From: Siphonodentalium dalli | Taxonomy: Eukaryota; Mollusca; Scaphopoda; Gadilida; Siphonodentaliidae | Reading direction: 5' to 3' | Length of the DNA stretch: 64,000 bases | Assembly: GCA_032622095.1 (NCBI GenBank) | Contig: CP136066.1 | Location: 42,547,835 to 42,611,834 of the forward strand | Shown: positions 1-11,381 of the stretch, piece after piece | How the letters are laid out: every line of letters starts with the position of its first letter | How positions within the stretch are numbered: position 1 is the stretch's first letter | Made by a program: the position numbers and the translations under genes | Notes under the pieces: generated by a model | What the model saw: the letters and a program-made list of their open reading frames with translations, nothing else | The model's database searches: none | Told to the model about the DNA's origin: nothing

Positions 1-536
1 TAGGTTCTATAATAATTACATAGATGCATTGCTCACAATAATCTATGCGCCTCGTAAGGCCTTGAAATGGCGGCTGATTATGGCGAAATGTCGATTTTCA
101 TATTCAATTTTTTTTAAAGTCCGCCGCCTTTTCGAAAACCCGGACAATTTGTATGTTTGAAGCGAAACGGTCCGTGAATTCGAAACAATAATTCTAAAAA
201 CTAACGTGTAGGCGACCAGTAATTATTGTATCGATAAATTGAATTTGTTGTCTAGTTGTTAAACGACAAATTCGGAAAAATACTCCCTTAGACTTCTCGT
301 TCGGTTCGTAGCAGAAAATAAACTGGCGTATTCAGTCAGTTATATTGGGACTGCGCATGCGTGACTAATACGAGCAAGCCACTAAAGACCGCGAGGTACC
401 GTAGGCGACCACAAAAAAGTTAACCCCTTTTCTACTATGGTTTTACAAACGCAGGACATCTATCCATATAGTTCAGTGTGAACGGCTTCCTTTAGCGGAA
501 ATATGAATAACAAAACTTATTAATTGCTTTCAGAGT
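1..536. other. No recognisable feature
   Basis: Unique-looking AT-rich sequence. I see no coding exon, and in particular no terminal MTR exon encoding a V.DYA.RK-like segment. Confidence 0.5.
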
Positions 537-791
537 TTAACCCTTTCTATTCTAATTACTCATTGATGAGTAGTTATCCCTTAGGAAATGTGCAGATAAT
601 AAGTTCAACAAAGGTTGTGTGTTGAACTTATTATCTGAACATTTCCCTCTAATAGATAGGAATACTTCTGCTCTTGTATTATCTGTCGTCTTCTTAGATT
701 TCCTGAAAACCCCTCAAAATTAATAATAGACCATTCCAGTGTATAATTTTAGAACCGAAAGGGAGAATCCATTTAGTAAAGAAAGGGTTAA
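537..791. mobile_element. TTAA-flanked MITE with small hairpin
   Basis: It starts TTAACCCTTTC and ends GAAAGGGTTAA, the inverted ends seen throughout the window. A hairpin of about 20-bp arms (GATAATAAGTTCAACA and its complement) lies near 590-640. A TTAA target suggests a piggyBac-type element, by inference. Confidence 0.7.
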
Positions 792-805
792 ATGAGCAAT
801 TCAAG

Positions 806-1071
806 TTAACCCTGAGGTTCATGACGGGAGTTGTGTTGGTGCAGCATTAAATACCCTGTGCCAGTGCATTCTCTTATATATGAGTCTCCCACAGGGAGCC
901 TCACATATACAGTAGAATGCACAGGCTTGCAAGGTCAAGTTATATATTGTTAGGCCAATGTATTCTCTTATATATGTGAGGTTCCTAATGGGAGACTCGC
1001 ATATATAAGAGAATGCATTGGCACAGGATTTGTTTCAAAATTTCAGGAAGCTCCAGTCATTAAAGGGTTAA
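806..1071. mobile_element. TTAA MITE, GACGGGAG shell, two hairpins
   Basis: It begins TTAACCCTGAGGTTCATGAC and ends CATTAAAGGGTTAA. It holds two imperfect copies of the ~70-nt hairpin module (872-932 and 952-1026). The same shell recurs at 19484, 27475, 31307 and 61476. Confidence 0.75.
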
Positions 1072-1072
1072 A

Positions 1073-1495
1073 GGTACTCAATCCGATTCGATGGTCCCCA
1101 TATAATCAGATTCCAACAACAACAACATTTTTAGAAATGCCGCTTCAGTTATCAGAATAGATTAATTGCCCAAAACTGATGCTAACCACTGTCAACTATA
1201 GTATAAAATTGCCCGAAACGTGTTATTTATCAACATTTTGTTGAACGAAATTTGGCCTTATTATCAACATAAAGCCTCTTGATTTTGAAGTTATCCATCT
1301 TCATCTGCAATTTGGTCTGAGACCTTTGGCTCGTTGACTTTTTAGTGGGCCACTAATAAGTCTTGAAGATACCTAATCGATACCTAATAACTCTGAGCTA
1401 TGATAGGTGGGTTCCTTGACTAGAATCAGATATTTTACCCCCCCCCCCCAACTAAATAGTAATTGAGGGGTGCTTAATCGGATTATGCATCTTTA
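1073..1495 (+). repeat. Interspersed element F, copy 1
   Basis: About 420 bp, starting AAGGTACTCAATCCGATT and ending with an inverted version (CTTAATCGGATTATGC). Copies lie at 2383-2831 (inverted) and 16024-16440 (same orientation). It is probably a TIR-bearing MITE. No coding capacity. Confidence 0.7.
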
Positions 1496-1539
1496 AAGTG
1501 GCTAATGGGTGAACAATTTATTCACCGTCACAGACATCT

Positions 1540-2160
1540 GTAAAGATTTGATGCCACCATTTTATATTCATAGTAAAATATTTAAAGTGATGTGAAACAC
1601 TCTGGTAGGGTGATCAAATAGAAATGGAGAATATTCTTGTTCAAAGTAGTTATTTTTACAAATATTATATCTAAATTGACAACACACATCATCATTCTTA
1701 TATATATTAATTAAATGCAGCGACTCTCGATGGCGAAATCGTTTTCATTAGTTTATTGCTGATAGATGCATCCCGAATAGAGTACTGAATATTTACAATT
1801 GAGCGTAGTTCAGACGATGTTTTCTATGGAGTGATACTGTCGATTTGCTTCAGATTTTCGGCAGTGTCAGTAGAATGTTGCATTCCTCCAATTTCCATAG
1901 TGCCTGAGTACTAACTTATCAGTTTCACGCACAAGTCCATAATATGTCTTTGAACTCATACATGCATTAGTGCTGTGGAAATTGAATGCAGGACATTGGT
2001 TGGTTGAAATCATGTCACGTGACATAGCATGTAGGCCCTAACTTGTTTCCATAATGTTTGGAACAAACTTACAACTCTATATCAGGATATCATTCAAAAC
2101 GGATAAATGTTTTTATACTCTGCTAGTTAAGTGTAAATATAAGGAATGTTGTTTCCTCGA
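1540..2160. repeat. Interspersed element G, copy 1
   Basis: The stretch with CGACTCTCGATGGCGAAATC and the flanking AT-rich text recurs inverted near 31730-32090. Function unknown. Confidence 0.5.
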
Positions 2161-2166
2161 AAGTGC

Positions 2167-2382
2167 TTAACCCTTTCAGTCCCAAGTCTGATTTTTGTAT
2201 CAACCCATATTTCCTTGATCATCTTTCAAATTTATTGATTATAATAATGTGATACATTGATGGAAAAAGCTCTAAGAGCTCTTTCCATCAATGTATCACA
2301 TTATTATAATCAATAAATTTGAAAAAATGATCAAGGGAATATGGGTTGATACAAAAATCGGACTTGGCACTGAAAGGGTTAA
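2167..2382. mobile_element. TTAA MITE, near-perfect palindrome
   Basis: TTAACCCTTTCAGTCCCAAG at the left mirrors CTTGGCACTGAAAGGGTTAA at the right. The whole 216 bp folds as one hairpin centred near 2277 (AGCTCTAAGAGCT). It is the shell form without the shared hairpin module. Confidence 0.85.
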
Positions 2383-2831
2383 AGGTACTGAATCCGATTA
2401 AGTGCCCCTCAATTACTATTTATATGGCTTCGGGGTTAAAAAATATTTGATTTGAGTCGATGAACCTACCCATTAAAGCTCAGAGTGATCAGATATCGAT
2501 TTTTAAAATCTATTATTTTTCACCACCTGGAATATTTAGTGGCCCAGTAAAAGTCAACGAGAAGACTGTCACGGACCAAATTGAAGATGAAGATGGATAA
2601 CTCTAAAATAAAGTTGCTTTTTTGTGTCAGATATTTGACAAACCAGCAAAATTTCGTTGAATAAAAAGTTGATAAATTACAGGTTTGGGGCAATTTTATA
2701 CAATAGTTGACTGTGGTTAGCATTATTTTTGGGCAATTAATCGATGCTGGTAACTGAAGCGGCATTTCAAAAAATTTGTGGTTGTTGGAATCTGATATGG
2801 GGGATCATTGAATCGGATCGAGTACCTTTAA
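2383..2831 (-). repeat. Interspersed element F, copy 2 (inverted)
   Basis: An inverted copy of 1073-1495. Short ORFs here on both strands come from the repeat and are not supported as genes. With copy 1 it brackets 1500-2380 as an inverted pair about 0.9 kb apart. Confidence 0.7.
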
Positions 2832-2839
2832 AAATGATG

Positions 2840-3640
2840 TTTGTGGAAAGATATCTCGTCGCCGGTGCCCAGAAAGTTAACTCAGATGGACCTCATATTC
2901 AGGTTAAATTAGTGGCTAACGAAAATACATTTACTGCAGAATTCACAATACACTTTATTATTGAGATAAGATGGGGCTAATCAGTCACACAAAGACAAAA
3001 ATAAGATCTCTACAATTAATTATGTCACACAAAGGCTGGCTTACTGTCATAACTCTGATGTCATTACCTAATTCCATTACCACTCGGCCTAGATAGAAAT
3101 CTGGTCCATGAAACAAAAAAATTTAGGAAAATCCATAAAAGTACTTAAATGACTTAGTAAAGATAGAGAGTTGAGAGTTTGTGATTAGAAACTTGGGAGT
3201 TGCTTCTTTGACATCTAAATTTACATTCGACCTGGGAATTCTTGACATAATACGTACAGGTGGTGGTTTTATGATGAAAAATTGGACAGGGAATCTTAAA
3301 GTAATAAGCACGTTTTTGGATATAGGGTTTTTACATCTGGACTTGCGGACTTACAGTCGGTCACACAAAAGCAAACAATAAGGTATCTGCTATTAAATTT
3401 CACTCAAAGACTGGATTAGTGTGATTAACTCTGATTTGATTACCTACTTCCATTACTACTCGGCCCAGATAGAAATCTGGTTCATGAAACAAAAATATTT
3501 AGGAACATCCATAAAAGTACATCACAAAGCAAAGATAGAGAGTTTGTGATTAGAAACTTGGGAGATCTTTCTTTGATATCTAAATTTACACTTGACTTTG
3601 CAGTGCTTTGTATACTATGGTTTTGGGATTTAGCAGATAG
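2840..3640 (+). repeat. Imperfect direct duplication (~375-bp unit)
   Basis: GTCACACAAAG... CACTCGGCC.AGATAGAAATCTGG ... GATTAGAAACTTGGGAG occurs twice, about 2985-3355 and 3360-3600. No known family recognised. Confidence 0.65.
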
Positions 3641-3644
3641 TCTT

Positions 3645-3850
3645 TTAACCCTTCGAGTGCCACATAAGTCTGTTAAAGAACATAAGAATAAATTATTAAA
3701 ATTGTAAAAAAAAAAAAAAAAATAATGTTAGGCCAATGCATTCTCTTATATATGCGAGGCGACCTATGGTCGACTCGCATATATAAGAGAATGCATTGGC
3801 ACAGGGTATATGGGTTGATACAAAAATCGACCTGGCACTCAAAGGGTTAA
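3645..3850. mobile_element. TTAA MITE, TGCCA shell with hairpin module
   Basis: It begins TTAACCCTTCGAGTGCCA and ends TGGCACTCAAAGGGTTAA. The shared hairpin occupies 3730-3806, next to an A-rich tract. Confidence 0.8.
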
Positions 3851-4135
3851 ACATGACTGGACACAAATATCAACTATATGATGATTGGGATTTATAGATA
3901 GTGTTGGATGTTTAAACATGTTGGATAAAATTATCCATGATCGAGTGAAGAGAACATATATAGGACACTGTCCCATTTATCCCAAATGCATTTCTGAGTG
4001 AGACATTCCATTTACATGATTGTTTTTTCAATGTTATACTCTTGGTTAAATAAAAGAACAGCTGCTTCAATACTTAATGCACAGAGAATGTTAGTTTGGG
4101 TTTAATTTTCTCAAAGTTTCATTGAGGAATACCCT
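3851..4135. other. No recognisable feature
   Basis: AT-rich intergenic or 3'-flanking sequence. Nothing supported. Confidence 0.4.
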
Positions 4136-4139
4136 GAGC

Positions 4140-5100
4140 AGGTCTGAAAATATGGTGCTGGAGATTTGCAGAATGAGGTCCCCAGAGGGTGAATTTAGTA
4201 ACAGTACCCAGCACAGGGGGTGGGGGATGGGGGGGGGGGGTGGTGGTTGTGGGGACAAGTCCACAAAAAAACCTGACAAAGCTCATAATCACAAGTTCAC
4301 AGGTTCCGGCATCGAAAGCAAGGCTGAATTTAGTGTGTGACATTTGCAGAATAAGGTCCCCAGAGGGTGAATTTAGTGATGCAATATCCCGCACTGCGGG
4401 CTAACATCACCTATGGGGACCTCATTCAACTTAGGCCTCAACTGCCAGGAGAGCTGGGATCAGCTTGTAGTCCACCAATTGATGTTGGTGATGTTCACCC
4501 ATTAATCATCTCGATTATGCATTTTATCTTCTGCAAATTAGGGGATATAAAAACTCAACAGAAAGGAAAAAGTAACTAAAAATAATGTTAATTTGAGACT
4601 ATAGATACATCCCAGAATATGAATCCTAAGCAGAATGAGGTCCCCAGAAGGTGAATTTGGTGATGCTATATTAGAACTGGTGTAAGGACTGTGTGGCTCA
4701 GTATGATGTGTTCACTTCTTCATATATGCACTAGTTTCGTGTGCCTGTCATTTGCAGAATGAGGTCCCAAGAGGGTGAATTTAGTGACGCTATCCTGCAT
4801 ATCGGGCTAGCATCACTAAATTCACCCTCCGGAGACCTCATTCTTCTTAGGCCTCATCTTCTCTGGAAAGTTGTTTTATTATAAAATTTCTATAGAAATT
4901 TCTTCACATAGATTCTATTTCTTTTTTAATTTCTCTACATCCCCAAATTGGCAGACGACACATTGCATAATCGAGGTTCCCAATGGGTGTACATCACAAT
5001 ATTAACCATTTGGGAACTTCAATCTGAGTCTATGTCTCTCATTGCAGATGATACCTGTGGGATAGCACCCTCTGGGGACCTTTTTCTGCAAAATCCAGGC
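4140..5100. mobile_element. Cluster of degenerate hAT-type MITE B copies
   Basis: Repeated GCAGAATGAGGTCCCCAGAG and its complement at 4170, 4350, 4630, 4755 and 4800. A longer internal part (TTGATGTTGGTGATGTTCAC, GGGGATATA) recurs at 6900-7100 and 18900-19080. A G-tract lies at 4230-4242. Short proline/glycine-rich ORFs here are repeat artefacts. Confidence 0.7.
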
Positions 5101-5157
5101 TTGATCCAGAGGGGCTCAATAAAGGTTAATCCAATCTAGAAAATGAATAGATCTCAC

Positions 5158-5358
5158 CTGATCTTTACATAGCTTTCCCGTTGCAAAGTAATGCGATTTC
5201 GGATGAGCCAAGTACATCCCTGAAACGGACGAGGCTGGGTCCATCGCTAGCGACTCCGTTAACGTAATGCCCACTTTATCAGCCTCCAGCAGTTTCCACA
5301 TGGTTAGTTTCTCTGTATGATCGGGCTGTGTGGGGTATCCAGCAGCTGGACGGATTCC
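5158..5358 (-). CDS. MTR: MTR exon w26: AdoMet-binding loop GIRPAAGYP
   Basis: Window residues 962-1028. [17 protein letters not shown] is the signature AdoMet-contact loop (R.A.GYP). [18 protein letters not shown] and [12 protein letters not shown] follow. The acceptor is CTTACAG and the donor CAG|GTGAGA. Related proteins add about 28 residues (V.DYA.RK, WLGP) in a further exon not seen here. Confidence 0.97.
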
Positions 5359-5571
5359 CTGTAAGTTTTTATACATTTATTGCATTGTTATGATGTAAAC
5401 TTAATAAACGGTAGATTCAAAATATTTATGTGTTTTGACTGAAAGAAAACTTCAATTTGTAAATCCAAACATATTGTTTTTTGGCTCAATCAGACCCTGT
5501 GTTCATATTGACTCCGTTGTTTATTATTAACAACTCTTCCATGACTGGAGCTTCCTGAAATTTTGTGAAAA

Positions 5572-5996
5572 CCCGGTGTCAATTTATTCTCTTATATATG
5601 TTAGTCTTCCATAGGCAGCCTCACATATATAAGAGAATACATTGGTCTAACAATATTTACCTTGTCCTCGTTAGCCAGTGCATTCTCTTATATATGGGAA
5701 TCTCCCAAAGGGAGCCTTGCATATATAAGAGTATACATTGGCCTAACAATATTTACCTTGTCCTTGTAAGCCAGTGCATTCTCTTATATATGCGAGTCTC
5801 CCATAGGAAGCCTTGTATATATAAGAGAATACCCTGTGCCAATGCATTCTCTTATAATATATAGGGAGCCTCGCATATATAAGAGAATACATTGGCCTAA
5901 CAATATTTACCTTGACATTGTAAGTGAGTGCATTCTCTTATATATTCGAGGCTCCCTATGGAAGACTCACATATATAAGAGAATGAACTGGCACAA
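5572..5996. repeat. Cluster of five hairpin modules
   Basis: Five tandem, diverged copies of the CATTCTCTTATATATG...CATATATAAGAGAATG hairpin near 5578, 5672, 5773, 5840 and 5926, separated by ATTGGCCTAACAATATTTACCTTG. Intron text upstream and C-rich sequence downstream (5996-6430) carry nothing else recognisable. Confidence 0.8.
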
Positions 5997-6430
5997 GATG
6001 ATATAAAAGTTCCTTTTCTGCTGATATTCACGATTTTAGTACCTTCTGAGGTGACATATTCTTACCTATCTTCCCACCCCACCCCCTTGTTGTATGGCAG
6101 GAGGGGCAGGTGCGATCTCTGCCCCTTAATCTAGGGGTGTATTAATTGCTGATGTTGATAATCAATCCGTTACATTAATAAACAATTAGTGTATCACTGA
6201 ATACATTACAAGATTATAGTTTAGCAAGGGAAGCCTAACTGTCTTAGTAAAGAGTAGGTCGGTATAACTTGTCGTACGTTGCTTGTTAAGTATGATAACT
6301 TTTTGTATTAAAATATAGGGTAACTGATTTCACTTGGGTTAAGCTCTTCATGTGAATTGTCATGATCAGCAATGAGATATGTTTTCTGAATAAGTGGGAC
6401 GAGTACTCTTTCGTTTATATAGAGGACATT

Positions 6431-6684
6431 CAAGCCTTGAAATAGTGTGTCTGTCATTTGCAGAATGAGGTCCCCAGAGGGTGAATTTAGTGATGCTACC
6501 CCACATAGCGGGCTAGCATCACCAAATTCAACCTCTGAGGACCTCATTCTGCTTACATCTCAGCAGAATGAGGTTCCCAGAGGGTGAATTTGGTTATGCT
6601 AGCCCAATATGCAGGGTAGCATCACTAAATACACCCTCTGGGAACCTCATTCTGCAAATGACAGACACACTATTTCAAGGCTTG
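6431..6684. mobile_element. hAT-type MITE B with 8-bp target duplication
   Basis: Ends CAAGCCTTGAAATAG and CTATTTCAAGGCTTG, flanked by a perfect AGGACATT duplication at 6423-6430 and 6685-6692. Inside are two head-to-tail palindromes of GAATGAGGTCCCCAGAGG. The 8-bp duplication points to the hAT superfamily. Confidence 0.85.
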
Positions 6685-6771
6685 AGGACATTATATCCAG
6701 AGGGCACGAACAGGTCAGACACCTTATGGTGAATAAAATTAATCAGTGAAAACATTAGTTTGGTTTTACTT

Positions 6772-7232
6772 CTGTGCAAGCCTGAGTTTAGTGTATCTGT
6801 CATTTGCAGAATGAGGTCCCCAGAGGGTGAATTTAGTGATGCTATCCCGCATAGCAGGCTAGCATCACTAAATTCACCCTCTGGGGACCTCATTCTGCTT
6901 AGGCCCTCAACTGCTATGGTAGATATAGGATCAGATTGAAGTTCCCCAGTTGAACTTGGTGATGTTCACCCATTGGGCACCTCGATTATGGACTTTACCT
7001 TCTGCAAATTAGGGGATATACCGGTAGAAACTTCCCAGATGGGAAAACGTAACTAAAAACAATGTTAATTTGATACTATAGATACCTCCAAGAAGATGAG
7101 GCCTAAGCAGAATAAGGTCTCCAGAGGGTGAATTTGGTGATGCTAGCCCGCTATGCGGGATAGGATCACTAAATTTACCCTCTGGAGACCTCATTCTGCA
7201 AATAACAGACACACTATTTGCAGGCTTGCTTC
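6772..7232. mobile_element. MITE B, long form
   Basis: Palindromic GAATGAGGTCCCCAGAGGGT modules at 6806-6900 and 7110-7200 flank a ~200-bp internal segment. It is also found at 4430-4630 and 18890-19080, which defines a longer family member. Confidence 0.7.
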
Positions 7233-7419
7233 TGTGAACAACGACACCCTTTTCAGTTACTTGTTGGCGAAACAAAAATAACTATACTCGTTCTTCTTTA
7301 ATCTTTGGAAAAGAATATCAACTGCACAGGAATAGACGTTTAATTAATGAAACTAAAAACACCTGTGACTAAACAAGTCTTGACATTTTGACCACCAGCA
7401 TGAGTAGCCTATGGATTAC

Positions 7420-7521
7420 CTGGTATTTAACTTTGAGGAGGTCGGTCGTGTCTAATCCCTCGTCTTTGGAGAATCCCCAGAGATCAGATCTAACTCTCGC
7501 ATGGAGTTCCTCAGCAAAAGC
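7420..7521 (-). CDS. MTR: MTR exon w25: AFAEELHARVRSDLWGF
   Basis: Window residues 928-961. AFAEELHARVRSDLWGF then LLKVKYQ is the conserved helix before the AdoMet loop. The acceptor is TTTTTCAG and the donor CCAG|GTAATC. Both ends are phase 0. A mariner-type MITE lies 36 bp upstream of the acceptor. Confidence 0.96.
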
Positions 7522-7556
7522 CTGAAAAATACCCACACTGATATATATCTAAGGTA

Positions 7557-7771
7557 CAGTAATGCCCTAAATAATCGACTCCTTTAATGGCAGCAGAATT
7601 ATGGGTAACTTTTCAGGATTTAGTCGGAAATATGGCTTGTTGCCATTCACCGGAAAGCTCTCAGTGAGAGCTTTCCGATGAATGGCAACAAGCCATATTT
7701 CCGACTAAATCCTGAAAAGTTACCCATAATTCTGCTGCCATTAAAGGAGTCGATTATTTAGGGCATTACTG
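7557..7771. mobile_element. Mariner-type MITE C, full palindrome
   Basis: Ends CAGTAATGCCCTAAATAATC and its complement, flanked by TA on both sides. The whole element is a near-perfect palindrome centred near 7664. The TA target suggests Tc1/mariner. It lies 36 bp upstream of the w25 acceptor. Confidence 0.88.
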
Positions 7772-7774
7772 TAG

Positions 7775-8280
7775 TAATACACAATTTCCAGCAATTTTGT
7801 CCAACCTGAGAGAGGATACTGTACTTCAATCTATGCTGAGCCATTATTGCATACACAAAACACTTAATTTTACCTATTTTGTTTTTTACTCAAATTGATC
7901 ATTTTCAACACAAAAACCATGACAGAGTGAATGTAAGCAAATAAGCTTCTTCCAATTAATAGAACTATGTTAGGGCTGAGAACAATTTGAAATAATTTTT
8001 TTTTTTAAATAAAAATATTTTGCAAGTGCAGATGACAGAATTCAGGGGAGAGAAATCGGGCTATTTTCCTGTAACCAAACACAGAGTTGGCCTCCACTGA
8101 TTAGGAAAATCATGTAACGTATCCAACTGTTTCCCTTTTTTTGTGAACTTTCCCAGTTTTGTAAAATAGTTAAACAGTCAAACCAGTAATGTCACCCCCC
8201 CCCCCCAGATACTTATTAGTCTATATTTCTGACCCCCTATAATCGATAAGTCGTGTACTGCAACCTTAAGTCCCCATCAG
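7775..8280. other. Intron sequence, no feature
   Basis: AT-rich with a C-tract at 8195-8207. Nothing supported. Confidence 0.4.
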
Positions 8281-8283
8281 GCA

Positions 8284-8890
8284 CGGGAATATGGTACCAG
8301 ACATTTGCATAATGAGGTCCCCAGAGGGTGAATTTATTGACGCTACCCTGCACAGTGGGCAAGCATCGCCAAAAATTCATCCTCCGGGAACCTCATGCTG
8401 CATGGCCTCATCTGCTATGCGAGACCCAGACACATATTTAAGTTCCCAAATGGTGAATATTGTGATGTGAACACATTGGGCACCTTGATTATGCAATGTG
8501 TCGTCTGACAATTTGAGGATATAGAGAAACTATTAAAAAAAAAAAAAAAAAAAAAAAAAATTCTTTCTGAAAAAACTTGTTAAATTGATAATAAAGATAC
8601 CTTAGAAAAGATGAGGCCTAATAAAAAAGAGATCCCCAGAGGGTGAATTTACTGATGCTTGCCTGCTGCGTGGAGGAGCTTCACTAAATTTATCCTCTGG
8701 GGACCTCATTCTGCTGCGTGGAGGAGCTTCACTAAATTTATCCTCTGGGGACCTCATTCTGCTGCGTGGAGGAGCTTCACTAAATTTATCCTCTGGGGAC
8801 CTCATTCTGCTGCGTGGAGGAGCTTCACTAAATTTATCCTCTGGGGACCTCATTCTGCAAATGTCCGCCATCATATTCTCAGGCTTGCAT
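8284..8890. mobile_element. MITE B with fourfold 48-bp internal expansion
   Basis: MITE B modules at 8310-8405 and 8625-8860. Within the second, a 48-bp unit (GCGTGGAGGAGCTTCACTAA...) is repeated four times, making a short ORF repeat in both strands. A long A-tract lies at 8534-8560. Confidence 0.75.
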
Positions 8891-8980
8891 AAGCCCATCA
8901 TGCTCTATTTATAGAGTTCAAGAAGAAAGGCACATAACTCTGGTGAGAATGGATGAAATCCATCATATGGGGGATATCTT

Positions 8981-9182
8981 TTAACCCTTTACCCAACAAA
9001 CCGGCCAAAAACGCCCAAACAAAGCTTCAACAGCCTAAAATATCTTCGGTCTGTCTCAATAACACCATACAAATATGGATATCATTGGAACCGGTTCATT
9101 GACCACATTGTGATGGTTACAGTTATGCCCTGTGCCAATGCATTCTCTTATATATGCGAGTCGACAATAGGTCGCCTCATAT
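8981..9182. mobile_element. TTAA MITE, CCGGCC shell, 5' half only
   Basis: TTAACCCTTTACCCAACAAA then CGGTCTGTCTCAATAACACC, running into the hairpin module, which is cut at about 9180. Complete relatives are at 30534, 54701 and 62473. Confidence 0.75.
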
Positions 9183-9841
9183 TGGACTATCACTCTACCA
9201 AACCAGAGGTGGGACAGACAGTATAAGGTAATTCATACATACTGCTATATACACCCCCATAACTAGGGGTCGGGGGCATAATAACTTGGTTCTTATATTT
9301 TATAAGAAGTCATATGCGCGTTTTATTATCAATATCCAAATAAGTTTTAAATTGTGATAAGGTAATGGTAAAATTATACATGTATTTATCCACCTCTCAC
9401 TGGCTCTAATGCCTACATAAACATAAACATAACGTAGCTTTATTTGGACATCATACCTTTATTATGTGAGTGCTACTTTCATGATGTAATTGCATAGTGA
9501 ATCAGGGATGTCAACCTGTCAAAATGATGACATTGTGATTTCGAAAAGTTTTTATCGTCTAAAATCCACCACAATTGATAAAAAAATTCATAAACAGATA
9601 TGTGTTTTCGCTCTATAACATCTATAAACCATTAGAACAACGCCAGTCTAGATAACTATAAACTTAACCAACCAACTATTTCACTCTTAGCTGCACTCCA
9701 GTTTTCCCCGTGTCATGAATACTAATCTGTTTGCTTGACCTCATAAATGTAAGGGCGTCATCGAAGTAACGAATTTAAAACTTTGGAAAATTACAGATTT
9801 CTCCCACAAGTTATGTGGTGGATAAATAAAATATGCAGCTA
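9183..9841. other. Intron sequence, no feature
   Basis: AT-rich, no repeat or exon recognised before the array at 9842. Confidence 0.4.
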
Positions 9842-11318
9842 ATGATGATATTAAAGTACTGACCTCGGCTAACCTGTCTGCTAAAGCCTTCACCATGATG
9901 ATATTAAAGTACTGACCTCGGCTAACCTGTCTGCTAAAGCCTTCACCATGATGATATTAAAGTACTGACCTCGGCTAACCTGTCTGCTAAAGCCTTCACC
10001 GTGATGATATTAAAGTACTGACCTCGGCTAACCTGTCTGCTAAAGCCTTCACTATGATGATATTAAAGTACTGACCTCGGCTAACCTGTCTGCTAAAGCC
10101 TTCACCGTGATGATATTAAAGTACTGACCTCGGCTAATCTGTCTCCTAAAGCCTTCACCATGATGATATTAAAGTACTGACCTCGGCTAACCTGTCTGCT
10201 AAAGCCTTCACCATGATGATATTAAAGTACTGACCTCGGCTAACCTGTCTGCTAAAGCCTTCAGTACTGACCTCGGCTAACCTGTCTGCTAAAGCCTTCA
10301 CCATGATGATATTAAAGGACTGACCTCGGCTAACCTGTCTGCTAAAGCCTTCAGTACTGACCTCGGCTAACCTGTCTGCTAAAGCCTTCAGTACTGACCT
10401 CGGCTAACCTGTCTGCTAAAGCCTTCACCATGATGATATTAAAGTACTGACCTCGGCTAACCTGTCTGCTAAAGCCTTCACCACGATGATATTAAAGTAC
10501 TGACCTCGGCTAACCTGTCTGCTAAAGCCTTCACCATGATGATATTAAAGTACTGACCTCGGCTAACCTGTCTGCTAAAGCCTTCACTATGATGATATTA
10601 AAGTACTGACCTCGGCTAACCTGTCTGCTAAAGCCTTCACCGTGATGATATTAAAGTACTGACCTCGGCTAACCTGTCTGCTAAAGCCTTCACCATGATG
10701 ATATTAAAGTACTGACCTCGGCTAACCTGTCTGCTAAAGCCTTCACCATGATGATATTAAAGTACTGACCTCGGCTAACCTGTCTGCTAAAGCCTTCAGT
10801 ACTGACCTCGGCTAACCTGTCTGCTAAAGCCTTCACCATGATGATATTAAAGGACTGACATCGGTTAACCTGTCTGCTAAAGCCTTCAGTACTGACCTCG
10901 GCTAACCTGTCTGCTAAAGCCTTCAGTACTGACCTCGGCTAACCTGTCTGCTAAAGCCTTCACCATGATGATATTAAAGTACTGACCTCGGCTAACCTGT
11001 CTGCTAAAGCCTTCACCACGATGATATTAAAGTACTGACCTCGGCTAACCTGTCTGCTAAAGCCTTCACCATGATGATATTAAAGTACTGACCTCGGCTA
11101 ACCTGTCTGCTAAAGCCTTCAGTACTGACCTCGGCTAACCTGTCTGCTAAAGCCTTCACCATGATGATATTAAAGTACTGACCTCGGCTAACCTGTCTGC
11201 TAAAGCCTTCAGTACTGACCTCGGCTAACCTGTCTGCTAAAGCCTTCACCATAATGATATTAAAGTACTGACCTCGGCTAACCTGTCTGCTAAAGCCTTC
11301 ACCATGATGATATTAAAG
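9842..11318 (-). repeat. Splice-donor array of exon w24 (53- and 37-bp units)
   Basis: About 30 tandem copies counting the real exon end. The standard 53-bp unit contains ATGGTGAAGGCTTTAGCAGA...GCCGAG (MVKALADRLAE) followed by the donor GTCAGTAC and intron bases. A 37-bp form lacks the CACCATGATGATATTAA part. A higher-order period of about 535 bp shows from a shared AAAGGACTGAC variant at 10311 and 10846. Nearly every unit keeps the donor. Confidence 0.95.
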
Positions 11319-11339
11319 TCATCCAGCTTCTCTTCATAC
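11273..11339 (-). CDS. MTR: MTR exon w24: MVKALADRLAE, seed of a donor array
   Basis: Window residues 905-927, YEEKLDDFNIIMVKALADRLAE. The acceptor is TTATTCAG and the donor CGAG|GTCAGT. The last ~35 coding bases plus donor are repeated about 29 more times across the following 1.4 kb of intron. I chose the copy adjoining the unique 5' part, because only it has the acceptor. Confidence 0.95.
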
Positions 11340-11381
11340 CTGAATAAAATATTTAGGAAATTGCTTGAATATACATCAACA

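Noticed and set aside
4091-4404. Proline/glycine-rich ORFs near the G-tract
   Set aside because: They come from a homopolymer tract inside degenerate MITE copies and are open on both strands.
4500-4530. CTCGATTATGC (LDYA on the minus strand) as part of the missing last MTR exon
   Set aside because: The same string recurs in other MITE B long copies (for example near 6980 and 8480), so it is repeat sequence.
9842-11318. CRISPR-like array of regular repeats
   Set aside because: There are no unique spacers. The unit is contiguous and matches an exon-intron junction in a eukaryotic gene.
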